Program-made: the position numbers and the translations under genes | Assembly: GCA_020636225.1 (NCBI GenBank) | Contig: JACJYI010000004.1 | Coordinates: 248,001 to 312,000, forward strand | Direction: 5' to 3' | Source of the DNA: Lewinellaceae bacterium | Lineage (GTDB): Bacteria; Bacteroidota; Bacteroidia; Chitinophagales; Saprospiraceae | DNA length: 64,000 nucleotides | Notes under the pieces: model-generated | Told to the model about the DNA's origin: nothing | Seen by the model: only the letters and a program-made list of their open reading frames with translations | Database searches by the model: none | Shown: positions 34,152 to 42,476 of the stretch, one piece after another | Numbering within the stretch: position 1 is the first letter of the stretch | Layout of the letters: the number at the start of each line of letters is the position of its first letter

Positions 34152-34928
34152 CTATTCCATTGTCTCGACGGGAGCTTCCTCGATGGCTTCCGGAACGGTT
34201 GCCTCATTTTCCTTCACGGCCCTGCGCTCACAGCGGTCGCACAGGTCGGTGATGTTCTTCAATTCGCGGGCTTGGGCCACGGTCCCTTCGAAGATCTCGG
34301 TGGTGCGGTCGGAATTGATGTAGGAACAGTCGGAGTACAGGTGATAGCTCTTGCCGGATTTGGTCCAGTACACGTGATTGACCCCACCCGTGAGGGCTTC
34401 AACCTGAGCCGTTTGCTCAGTGTATTGCTCGATGGAAGGCGGATCGAAATCCACCCCGGTCACCCCGGCGATGATCAGGGCAATGGCGGCAATGGAACCG
34501 ACGATCCCCTTCTGCTTGCCACTGAGGTCCTTGTTGGTGAAGATGAGGATGACCAGGGGCAGGAAGGCGATGATGGAGATGATCATGCCCAGCTGGTTCT
34601 GGATGAAGAAGCGGGTCTTGTCCTTCTCGGAGGCCGGGTCCAGGCGGTTGGCCTTTTTCCACAGCACATTCCCGATGACGGCAAAGATGAGGGCTCCGAT
34701 GATCAGGCCGATCAGCCAGCCCATTTCCACGGGTGGCTTGCGAAGCATCAGGATGGCCCAGACCTCGATGCCGATGGCGACGATCCAGGAGAGGATGGAG
34801 ATGATGCGCAGGTTCCTGGCCTTGCCCTTGCTTTCGGCAGAGGCGACAAAGCCCGTGCTGCCAGATGAAGTGGTGGCCTCGTCACCGCCTACGCGGGTGA
34901 CCTTCTTGGATGTGCCTTTGTCTGTCAT
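34152..34928 (-). CDS. Four-helix membrane protein with CxxC tail
   Basis: 258 residues. A polar Ser/Thr/Gly-rich N-terminus (~35 residues) is followed by four hydrophobic helices (ILSWIVAIGIEVWAILML, GWLIGLIIGALIFAVIG, IISIIAFLPLVILIF, GSIAAIALIIAGVTGV) and a C-terminal soluble domain. That domain contains HLYSDCSYI and DLCDRCERR, so a C...CxxC arrangement that may bind metal. The family is not recognised. A strong terminator lies just downstream. It is the last GC-rich, core-like gene before the AT-rich region. Confidence 0.7.
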   Translation of the reverse strand: MTDKGTSKKVTRVGGDEATTSSGSTGFVASAESKGKARNLRIISILSWIVAIGIEVWAILMLRKPPVEMGWLIGLIIGALIFAVIGNVLWKKANRLDPASEKDKTRFFIQNQLGMIISIIAFLPLVILIFTNKDLSGKQKGIVGSIAAIALIIAGVTGVDFDPPSIEQYTEQTAQVEALTGGVNHVYWTKSGKSYHLYSDCSYINSDRTTEIFEGTVAQARELKNITDLCDRCERRAVKENEATVPEAIEEAPVETME

Positions 34929-36066
34929 GGTGTGGTCGTTGGTTGATCAGGGAGGTTTCCTGCCGGCCCTCGGGGTACCCGTCGGCCAGCGGATACGAAT
35001 CTACGGGATTCCTCCATTATTCGGGCCATATCCTGATGCCGGGTCACCTGCCTGGTTGCTCCGCGGCTGGCCCTCATGCAGCGTGGAAAGCTGGTAGAAT
35101 CCTGCCGTGATCGCTGTGGTCAATTCACGATCGGTCATGGCTTCATCACGCGGACCTATCGCATCAGACAGGAGACACTGGCCGCCGGGATCAGGTTTCG
35201 GAAGGTCAGGTCCTGGTCGTAATTCGTGCGCACGCCAATTGAACAGGAGCATCGGATACTGCTTCTTCCTGAGCATGCATGATGAGGCCAGATTCTTGAA
35301 AACGTTCAAATCATAGGCGCGCCGAAATCACTTGGAGGACTGGGGTGTGGAGGGAGAAATATTCCACATACATATTTCCAGGAAGGTTCTATTGATTTGA
35401 TAAACGCCGCCTTCGAACATGTTGATTGCATGTAGGTTCCTCGACAAATCCACGGCAGATCCTGGACTTGGATATCGAATCGGGGGAAGAGGATGATTCC
35501 CAGTTTGGAGGGGAGCGCCTGCAGAGGGCTTACCATCGATCTCCATTCAAATCAGAAAAATGATTAGGGTTGTGAAGTACTCCCCATTGAATTAGCTCAG
35601 TACTTGGCATTAGTACGAATCCATTCAAGATCTTAAGCCGGCTTAACTACAGTAGCAAACCCTAATATACGTGTGGTCAGTGTGATTCGAAATGAAGTGT
35701 ATTGACTTTTCTCAATCCACTTGCCTACTGTGCCTTTCTTGCCTTTAGGATTAGGTTTGATGGAATCCAATAAGATGGTAGAGGGTGTTAAGGCAATCCC
35801 GGCAGTCCCGGCAACGATAGTATCGTCTTGAGTGAACCGTAGTATGGCTTCAATACATCCATCTAGACATTGAAGAGGTACGTCCAGATTGAACTTACTG
35901 GGATCACCCTTGTCCTCATTTCCGAGTATTGTGAGCTTGCCGAAGAAGCCGTATCTTACGAAGCACTTCAATATTTTTGACTATCCATTGATGCTGGTGT
36001 AGGTTAGGGGTTACAGATCGCTTAGGTGATCTTGAACATCTTACAGTGGCGCATTAAGACCAAATT
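34929..36066. other. Gene-poor stretch between core and accessory regions
   Basis: About 1.1 kb with only one weak coding candidate (35633-35971, minus). The left part is GC-rich and non-coding in appearance; from about 35.3 kb the composition is AT-rich. No tRNA, IS end or clear repeat was seen. Confidence 0.45.
35633..35971 (-). CDS. Possible small hypothetical protein
   Basis: An open frame of 112 codons beginning MKCFVRYGFFGKLTIL, with reasonably protein-like composition (alternating hydrophobic strands ILRFTQDDTIVAG, GKWIEKSQYTSFRIT). I recognise no family and see no promoter. It may be a real small gene, a decayed fragment of one, or chance. Confidence 0.3.
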   Translation of the reverse strand: MKCFVRYGFFGKLTILGNEDKGDPSKFNLDVPLQCLDGCIEAILRFTQDDTIVAGTAGIALTPSTILLDSIKPNPKGKKGTVGKWIEKSQYTSFRITLTTRILGFATVVKPA

Positions 36067-39000
36067 ATGAACAGGGCCTTCCATAACATCATTAATGCTC
36101 TACTGGGTTTACTTTACATGACTCAAATTGCATTATGCCAAGATCCATTCATTACCACATGGCAAACAGACAATCCGGGAGTTACAGCGAACAACCAGAT
36201 CCAAATTCCGGGAACCGGGACGAATTACGACATCTCCTGGGAAGAGGTGGGTAATCCAGGAAATAGCGGTTCAGCAACAGGCAACAATACCACAATTGTA
36301 ACCTTTCCAACACCTGGAACATACAATGTGAGTATCACACCGGGAGGAGGTTCTTTTTCTCGGATTAATTTCAATAATTCTGGTGATAGAAGAAAGATTC
36401 TGTGGATTCATCAATGGGGTGATATAGCCTGGTCCCCTGACATGAATTACGCTTATTATGGCTGTGATAACCTGAATATTGATGCAAATGACTTGCTGGA
36501 TCTCTCTCTTGTTGCATCAATGTTTCGTATGTTCGAAAATTGCTATAATCTAAATGGACCAGAAAATATTGGTGACTGGGATGTATCCTCAGTGACGAGT
36601 ATGTACCATTTGTTTGATGGTGCAACATCATTCAATCAGGACATTGGAAACTGGGATGTTTCATCGGTGACGGATATGTCGAATATGTTTTATCAAGCAT
36701 ATTTATTTAATCAGGACATCGGTAGTTGGGATGTATCCTCGGTGGTCAATATGAGTTGGATGTTTTTCGACGCTGATGCGTTTAATCAGGACATTGGAAG
36801 CTGGGACGTATCCTCGGTGACGAATATGTACCATTTGTTTGATGGTGCAACATCATTCAATCAGGACATTGGAAACTGGGATGTATCCTCAGTGACGAAT
36901 ATGTCGAGTATGTTCGCCAGTGCTTCTTCTTTCAATCAGGACATTGCAAGCTGGGATGTAGCCAATGTGTCACAAATGATGCAGATGTTCTATTATTCCA
37001 CATCTTTCAATCAGGATATCGGAGACTGGGATGTATCCTCAGTGACGAATATGTCGAGTATGTTCGCTAGTGCTTCTTCTTTCAATCAGGACATTGGAAA
37101 CTGGGATGTATCCTTGGTTATGAACATGGCGGGGATGTTCGCCAATGCTTCTTCATTCAATCAGGACATTGGAAACTGGGATGTATCCTCGGTGACGGGT
37201 ATGTCAACAATGTTTTCTAATGCATCCTCCTTCAACCAGGACCTTGGTAGCTGGCATCTACATCCGGTCGTTAACATGAATTCTATGCTTAGTAATTGTG
37301 GGATGGATTGTGAATATTATTCCGCTACTTTAATTGGCTGGAATACCAACCCGTCTACTCCTAACAACCGCTCTCTAGGTGCTACGGGCATGCAATACGG
37401 TACTAACGCAGTCCCCGCTCGGACTAATCTCACAGGTGCCAAAGGCTGGACTATTTCTGCTGATTATCCTTCCGGCATGGATTGCAGTGGATGTGTTGGG
37501 AATGTGTCGGTCTCCATTGTTGGACCTACTGAAATGTGTCCTGGTGAAACCATCGCCCTTGACGCTGGCGCTGGTTTTTCTGCATATCTATGGAATACAG
37601 GGGAAACTGACCAGATTATTAATGTTAGCAACTCCGGCACTTACTCAGTCACAGTGACAGATGTTGATGGATGTACAGGCACAGATAGTCATGTGGTCAC
37701 GGTACTTCCTGTTCCAACGGCAACAGCCAATAGCAACAGCCCAGTATGCCAAGGAGGAACGATCAGTCTCACTTCATCCGGTGGTTCCACCTATTATTGG
37801 AATGGTCCTGCGGGTTTCGCATCCAATGACCAAAACCCCACAATTTCAAATGCGACCACCAATAATGCGGGCACCTATTCTGTCACAGTAACGAATAGTT
37901 ATGGGTGTACAAATGAAGCTTCAACAAATGTTGTCGTCAACATTGTTCCATTTGCAGTTGCTTCAAGTAATAGCCCGATCTGTAGTGGGAGTACCCTTAA
38001 CCTGATGGCCAGTGGAGGGAATAACTATGTCTGGGCTGGTCCGAATGGCTTCAGTTCCAATCAGCAGAATCCCAGTATCCCGAATGCCATGACGGCCAAT
38101 TCTGGAACCTATTCCGTCACGGTGACCAATGCCAGTGGATGCATCCATTCCGTCTCGACGAATGCTGTCGTCAATCCAACCCCCATTCCATCAGCAGGAA
38201 GCAATACCCCGATTTGTGCTGGCAAGACGCTCAATCTTACGGCAAGCGGAGGGGGGACCTATCTGTGGAGTGGACCCTTTGGATTCAATTCTACGGAACA
38301 AAATCCTGTGATTCCCAATGCAGGGTTAAGTCAGGGCGGTGTGTACACGGTGACTGTCACCAGTACCCAGGGATGTTCCGCTCAGACGAATACGGTTGTG
38401 GATGTCTATGAGAATCCAGTACCCAATATCACCGGTTCTACCAGCTTCTGTACAGGCGGATTTACGATTCTCAATGCGGGATTCGGCTTCTCTGCCTATT
38501 TGTGGAATACTGGAGGAACAACGGAGGATCTCTATGTGGATCAATCCGGCACCTACTCCGTGACCGTGTCGGATGGAAATGGTTGTACCGGAGTGGATGA
38601 GGTGGAAGTGAAGGTAGGAACCAGTCTCAGCCCGGAGATCACCGGCGACACCGTCTTGTGTGATGGTGCATCGGGTACCCTCCATGCCGGCAATGGATTT
38701 GCTTCGTACTTGTGGAGTACTGGCGAGACAACGAAGGAGATCTCGGTCAATAGTGCCGGTATATTCAGTGTCACCGTTTCTGATGGAACAGGTTGTACTG
38801 GTGAGGATGACGTGGAGGTCATGATAGCCGCATCTCCAAATGCGATTGCATCCAGTAACAGCCCGGTATGCGAAGGACAGGATATCCAGCTTTCTGCCTC
38901 CGGAGGCAGCATGTATTTCTGGACAGGTCCGTTGGGATTCCAATCCAACCAACAAAACCCCACCATCCAGAATGCCATGATAGGAATGGAAGGATCGTAC

Positions 39001-40413
39001 CGTGTGATCGTATCCAATGGAGGGGCATGCAAGGATACTGCCTGGGTGGAGGTACAACTGGGCGGCGGCACAGGATCGTTGAATGCCGAAGCACTTGAAC
39101 CAAATTGTCCGGGAGATACCTTGTTCCTGTATGCCTCTGGAGGTTCGTCCTATCTCTGGATAGGACCTGATAGCTTCTCCTCAACATTGCAGAATCCGTT
39201 CATTCCGTTTGCCGGGCCTGAAAACTCGGGGATGTATATCGTTGCGGATACCTCCGTTCAGGGTTGTGTATTGAATGACACGATCAATGTGTTCATTCCG
39301 GTGGGTCCCATTCCGGAGATTACGGGCAACCTCTTCATCTGTAATGGGGAGGAAGCAACACTGGATGCTGGTCCTGGGTTCAACGGCTACTATTGGAGCA
39401 ACGGCAAGCGAGGGCGCGTCATGCACACCACCATTCCGGGATTCTATTGGGTACTGGTCACCGATGGTAGTTGTTGCATCGGAGTGGATTCCGCCGAAGT
39501 GGTGATCACGAACCAACTCAATCCTCAGATCAAGGGAGATACGGCAGTTTGTGTCGGTGAGTTCAGCATCCTGGATGCCGGTCAGGGATACGACACCTAT
39601 TTGTGGAGTACCGGCGACACCCTTCGGGAGATCCTGGTGAGTATCGATGGAGAGTACAGCGTCACCGTGACGAACATTGCCGGATGCGTAGGAGCGGATA
39701 CGGTTCAGTTCAAGGTGTATGGATTTCCACAGATTACGTTCCAGTCGGACGCGGTCAGTTGCGTGGACAGTTGCGATGGGCGACTGGAGATCCTGCCGAC
39801 AGAAGCCGGGTACAGCTATATCTGGAGTACCGGAGACACCACAAAAGTGGTGGAGAATCTCTGCTCAGGGGTCTATTTGGTCACGGTTACAAGTCCTGGA
39901 GGATGTTCCACGGTCCAGGGGAGCTATGTCGCTCCGGCATTGCAGCTGAATGTGACCATCAATGAAGTGTCCAATACCCTGATCGCCCTCCCCAGCGGAG
40001 GTGCCCCTCCCTATACGTATTTATGGGATACAGGGCAGACTTCGCAGTCCATTCCTTCTTCACCGGGCCTTCATTCCGTTACCGTCACGGATGCAAACGG
40101 GTGTGAGCAATCGGCGAGCATCCTCATTACGTCCATCAATGATGTCGAGGACCGGGGCAAAGGGATCCTCCTACTCCCCAATCCGGCAGATGGCTCCATT
40201 ATGTTGAAACCCATCCCGGGACCCACTTTCGATGCGGATCTCCAGTACGAAGTGGTCAATGCTGTTGGATTGAAGGTGACTGGAGGAAGTGTTGCCAAAG
40301 GAGAGTCACCGGTGATGCTCAATACATCCCACTGGTCACCAGGAGGCTACATCATGAAGGTGCTGTATCCTGGAGGTGGGAGTGAGGTGATCCCGTTTGT
40401 GGTGGTGCATTGA
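36067..40413 (+). CDS. Surface protein: DUF285 repeats, Ig-like modules, T9SS domain
   Basis: 1448 residues. A signal peptide (LLGLLYMTQIALCQ) precedes a beta domain, then ten 25-residue DUF285/BspA-type repeats at residues ~168-410 (unit like DIGNWDVSSVTNM). About twelve Ig-like modules follow (~480-1355): one class with SNSPVC...GP.GF, another with YLWNTGET...SVTV..GCTG, and two SprB-like units. Residues ~1358-1448 (LLPNPADGS...GYIMKVLYPGGG) are a type A T9SS sorting domain. It should therefore be exported by the T9SS and anchored at, or released from, the cell surface, probably as an adhesin. Composition is more AT-rich than the core, and repeats are partly near-identical in DNA. Confidence 0.85.
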   Translation: MNRAFHNIINALLGLLYMTQIALCQDPFITTWQTDNPGVTANNQIQIPGTGTNYDISWEEVGNPGNSGSATGNNTTIVTFPTPGTYNVSITPGGGSFSRINFNNSGDRRKILWIHQWGDIAWSPDMNYAYYGCDNLNIDANDLLDLSLVASMFRMFENCYNLNGPENIGDWDVSSVTSMYHLFDGATSFNQDIGNWDVSSVTDMSNMFYQAYLFNQDIGSWDVSSVVNMSWMFFDADAFNQDIGSWDVSSVTNMYHLFDGATSFNQDIGNWDVSSVTNMSSMFASASSFNQDIASWDVANVSQMMQMFYYSTSFNQDIGDWDVSSVTNMSSMFASASSFNQDIGNWDVSLVMNMAGMFANASSFNQDIGNWDVSSVTGMSTMFSNASSFNQDLGSWHLHPVVNMNSMLSNCGMDCEYYSATLIGWNTNPSTPNNRSLGATGMQYGTNAVPARTNLTGAKGWTISADYPSGMDCSGCVGNVSVSIVGPTEMCPGETIALDAGAGFSAYLWNTGETDQIINVSNSGTYSVTVTDVDGCTGTDSHVVTVLPVPTATANSNSPVCQGGTISLTSSGGSTYYWNGPAGFASNDQNPTISNATTNNAGTYSVTVTNSYGCTNEASTNVVVNIVPFAVASSNSPICSGSTLNLMASGGNNYVWAGPNGFSSNQQNPSIPNAMTANSGTYSVTVTNASGCIHSVSTNAVVNPTPIPSAGSNTPICAGKTLNLTASGGGTYLWSGPFGFNSTEQNPVIPNAGLSQGGVYTVTVTSTQGCSAQTNTVVDVYENPVPNITGSTSFCTGGFTILNAGFGFSAYLWNTGGTTEDLYVDQSGTYSVTVSDGNGCTGVDEVEVKVGTSLSPEITGDTVLCDGASGTLHAGNGFASYLWSTGETTKEISVNSAGIFSVTVSDGTGCTGEDDVEVMIAASPNAIASSNSPVCEGQDIQLSASGGSMYFWTGPLGFQSNQQNPTIQNAMIGMEGSYRVIVSNGGACKDTAWVEVQLGGGTGSLNAEALEPNCPGDTLFLYASGGSSYLWIGPDSFSSTLQNPFIPFAGPENSGMYIVADTSVQGCVLNDTINVFIPVGPIPEITGNLFICNGEEATLDAGPGFNGYYWSNGKRGRVMHTTIPGFYWVLVTDGSCCIGVDSAEVVITNQLNPQIKGDTAVCVGEFSILDAGQGYDTYLWSTGDTLREILVSIDGEYSVTVTNIAGCVGADTVQFKVYGFPQITFQSDAVSCVDSCDGRLEILPTEAGYSYIWSTGDTTKVVENLCSGVYLVTVTSPGGCSTVQGSYVAPALQLNVTINEVSNTLIALPSGGAPPYTYLWDTGQTSQSIPSSPGLHSVTVTDANGCEQSASILITSINDVEDRGKGILLLPNPADGSIMLKPIPGPTFDADLQYEVVNAVGLKVTGGSVAKGESPVMLNTSHWSPGGYIMKVLYPGGGSEVIPFVVVH
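36568..37290 (+). repeat. 75-bp tandem repeats encoding DUF285 units
   Basis: Ten in-frame 75-base units inside the surface-protein gene. Some are almost identical at DNA level: a stretch starting at 36601 recurs at 36826 (225 bases, three units) and one at 36891 recurs at 37041 (150 bases, two units), which points to recent duplications of multi-unit blocks. Confidence 0.9.
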
Positions 40414-40642
40414 TTTATGATAAAATCCAATGCAGATACTTTAGTGGTACTTGAGAACCGCATTCTTGAGGGTCGTTAATACATCCTCATGAATCTAGAC
40501 TCACACAAGGAGGATCAGTTTCAAAAAAAGCGTTCAAGCTGATATTTTGGGTGAGTTCTATCCCAACTCCATAGCATGGCCGTATGGACCAAGTTGAATA
40601 TGCCACAAAGCCTGTCGAATGACTACATTCTTTCTCTGAGGA

Positions 40643-40954
40643 ATGAATAAAGACAAAAGAACCGCCAAAAATGTAGCTCACCATGAGTTTATGGAAGTCT
40701 GGCGGCAGGACAAGATCAATCATGCCGTCCACAAAAGGTGGGCTATGGAGGAATACTTTAGGCTGGCCCCCATGGAACGCAAGTATGTTCGAGGGAACAC
40801 CTTCAAAGCCAAGGTGAAAGCCTACTGCGAGTATGCTGGATTGGAATTCAATCCCGGGGCCGATAGTACGGGTAGGGTGAGGTCGGGGAGTGAAGAATAT
40901 CTGGTTGTTGCAACTGGGCAGTTTTGTCGGTCAAGCATGAAGTTCAGTCGATAA
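40643..40954 (+). CDS. Small hypothetical, possibly a primase-like fragment
   Basis: 103 residues, MNKDKRTAKNVAHHEFMEVW at the start. The segment VRGNTFKAKVKAYCEYAGLEFNP followed by GRVRSGSEEYLVV (quoted here as KAYCEYAGLEFNP and GRVRSGSEEYL) resembles the C-terminal part of DUF3874/VirE-type proteins carried by Bacteroidota mobile elements. The similarity is from memory and weak. If correct, it is a leftover of a larger gene. No promoter seen. Confidence 0.4.
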   Translation: MNKDKRTAKNVAHHEFMEVWRQDKINHAVHKRWAMEEYFRLAPMERKYVRGNTFKAKVKAYCEYAGLEFNPGADSTGRVRSGSEEYLVVATGQFCRSSMKFSR

Positions 40955-41068
40955 CTATAACATTTACAGCAACTTGCGCCCAATAAAACAATTCCTCAAG
41001 CTATCCGTTAAATGTTTGAATCCCAAAGCGTGTGGGGACCTGTTGGATTCTAATGTAAATAATTGTAC

Positions 41069-41096
41069 TTTGTAACATGCTTTGGTTCTATCTTTG
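41069..41096 (+). promoter_or_regulatory. Promoter of the HEPN/X/SecB-like operon
   Basis: TATCTTTG at 41089-41096 is a full TAnnTTTG match, 39 bases before the HEPN ATG. TTTG at 41069-41072 (16-base spacer) or TTG at 41063-41065 (23-base spacer) could serve as -33; neither is at the ideal 19-21. Confidence 0.55.
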
Positions 41097-41135
41097 CAGT
41101 CAATTTGACAAATTGAGTCGAACATAGTCTCTCTA

Positions 41136-41531
41136 ATGTGTCTTCTTGAGAAATCTGATCTAAGTTGGAAATTAGGGCAACGCCTTGAAAGAGAAGGCCA
41201 CATCAATCATTCAGCTCATCATGCTTACTATTCAATCCTCCAACTGTTAAAACATATTGTTTTAAGGGCAAATTGGGCTACTGAGTACGAGTTAGACGAT
41301 CATGAACGTGGGTCAACTCATAATCAAGTCATTAATAATGTCTATAGTAACTTGAGTGGCGATCTAATTGCTATGAATTTATTAAAGAGGTCCTTCTTAC
41401 GTGCTAAAAGAGTAAGGGTTGAAGCTGACTATGGTTCTGAAGATATTACACCTGCCAGAAGACAAAGTTTGAATGATTCTTGTATTTATGTAAAAGAATA
41501 TTGTGATGAACACCTCTGTCAATACTATTAA
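41136..41531 (+). CDS. HEPN-domain protein (UPF0332-like)
   Basis: 131 residues, all helical in appearance. SAHHAYYSILQLLKHIV matches the first HEPN helix with its paired tyrosines, STHNQVINNVY matches the conserved H.. segment, and LKRSFLRAKRVRVEADYGSEDIT matches the L..LR..ADYG.. C-terminal signature of UPF0332 HEPN proteins (quoted as LKRSFLRAKR and ADYGSEDIT). HEPN proteins are often RNases of toxin modules or their relatives. The RNase motif RX4-6H is not clearly present (ERGSTHN is RX3H), so catalysis is uncertain. The stop overlaps the next gene by 29 bases, indicating tight coupling. Composition is AT-rich compared with the core. Confidence 0.75.
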   Translation: MCLLEKSDLSWKLGQRLEREGHINHSAHHAYYSILQLLKHIVLRANWATEYELDDHERGSTHNQVINNVYSNLSGDLIAMNLLKRSFLRAKRVRVEADYGSEDITPARRQSLNDSCIYVKEYCDEHLCQYY

Positions 41532-41916
41532 ATCATCAATAATAGAGCAACTGTCCCAGTTTGTTCGTCAAAATCCTGAAGTGAGGTTGCGCTACGAATA
41601 TTCAAATAGATTGGAATTACATCTAATTGAAGTGAGCCCCCCTGAAAGATTTGGGTCAATTGCAATGGAACAATTTGACTACAATTTAACAAAGATTGTG
41701 TCTAGGATTGACTTGAGTCAATCCGTGATGTTTTTTTATGTTGGGGATGCAGACTTCAACATACAGAATCCTGAGTTTGATCAGGAGGGGTTACTTTACC
41801 AGAATGGAAGAAAATCTGGATGGTATTCTAAACGCTCTGTTCGTCAAGGATTGAATGGTAGCACCATTTCTGAACCAAGCCAGGTTTCTGACTATTCATA
41901 TGCAATGGCAGCATGA
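41503..41916 (+). CDS. Unknown middle protein of the HEPN/SecB-like cassette
   Basis: 137 residues (or 136 from the second ATG). It begins in the end of the HEPN gene and its stop overlaps the SecB-like start (ATGA), so translation of all three is coupled. No nucleotidyltransferase (GSxxxG-DxD) or HTH motif is visible. The centre is alpha/beta (MEQFDYNLTKIVSRID, VMFFYVGDADFNI). The C-terminal 30 residues are polar and end in a short hydrophobic YSYAMAA. By analogy with chaperone-linked toxin-antitoxin modules such a tail could be a chaperone-addiction segment, but this is speculation. I do not recognise the family. Confidence 0.6.
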   Translation: MMNTSVNTIKSSIIEQLSQFVRQNPEVRLRYEYSNRLELHLIEVSPPERFGSIAMEQFDYNLTKIVSRIDLSQSVMFFYVGDADFNIQNPEFDQEGLLYQNGRKSGWYSKRSVRQGLNGSTISEPSQVSDYSYAMAA

Positions 41917-42347
41917 AAGATGTTAATAGCTCAACTGTTGAAAAGGCTAGTTTGTCCTTCCATGACTTTCATGTAAAGTCGTGCTTTTGGGAGTACACAG
42001 GTGAGGACTTAACTGGGGACCTGAATATAGAAATCAATCCTTATGGAAGAGTAGAATTGGAGAGTAATAAATTCATATTGGCACTATCTTGCAAGTTGGA
42101 TATTGAAAATCTATTTAGAGCTCAGTTAGAGGTGGTAGGCTTTTTTAGCTTTTCATCATTTAATGAAGAAGGGAGATCCTTTTGCTTGAATAATGCCCCT
42201 GCAATACTTTTTCCACATATTAGGTCATACATTGCCGCACTTACAGCATTGAGCGGGATGAATTCCATTCTAATCCCAGCATTGAATATTTCAGGTCTTT
42301 CTAAGCAGCTGCAGGGGAACCTAGAGATAATTGACGCCGCTACTTAA
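41913..42347 (+). CDS. SecB-like chaperone
   Basis: 144 residues. The segment NAPAILFPHIRSYIAAL, with IPALNISGLSKQL about twelve residues later, is the SecB core (E. coli NILFPYARECI... LAPVNFDALF), and the preceding FRAQLEVVGFFSFS fits the conserved strand before it. N-terminal beta strands also fit. SecB-like proteins outside the housekeeping export pathway are known as chaperones of TAC-type toxin-antitoxin modules (Rv1957). Here it is the third gene of a coupled unit and is followed by a strong terminator 37 bases later. A housekeeping SecB role is unlikely, given the AT-rich accessory setting. Confidence 0.8.
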   Translation: MKDVNSSTVEKASLSFHDFHVKSCFWEYTGEDLTGDLNIEINPYGRVELESNKFILALSCKLDIENLFRAQLEVVGFFSFSSFNEEGRSFCLNNAPAILFPHIRSYIAALTALSGMNSILIPALNISGLSKQLQGNLEIIDAAT

Positions 42348-42384
42348 CTTGGGGATTAGTGAGCTTTATGGACTGCCTACTAAG

Positions 42385-42425
42385 AAAATGGCCCCGAATA
42401 TAATTGCGTATTCGGGGCCATTTTT
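42385..42425 (+). terminator. Terminator of the HEPN/X/SecB-like operon
   Basis: Perfect 16-bp stem from AAAATGGCCCCGAATA to its complement, eight-base loop, followed by a T-rich run. It ends the cassette and separates it from the IS pair. Confidence 0.9.
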
Positions 42426-42476
42426 ATTAGATTTGGCAAAGTATAATGCCGCTGTTTTGAGTGACATAACTACTTA

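Noticed and set aside
35001..35309. Minus-strand open frame of 102 codons
   Set aside because: Pro/Gly-rich, no recognisable pattern, in a GC-rich non-coding stretch; no promoter.
36568..37290. CRISPR-like spaced repeats
   Set aside because: The 75-base repeats are in frame and encode DUF285 units; there are no spacers of independent sequence.
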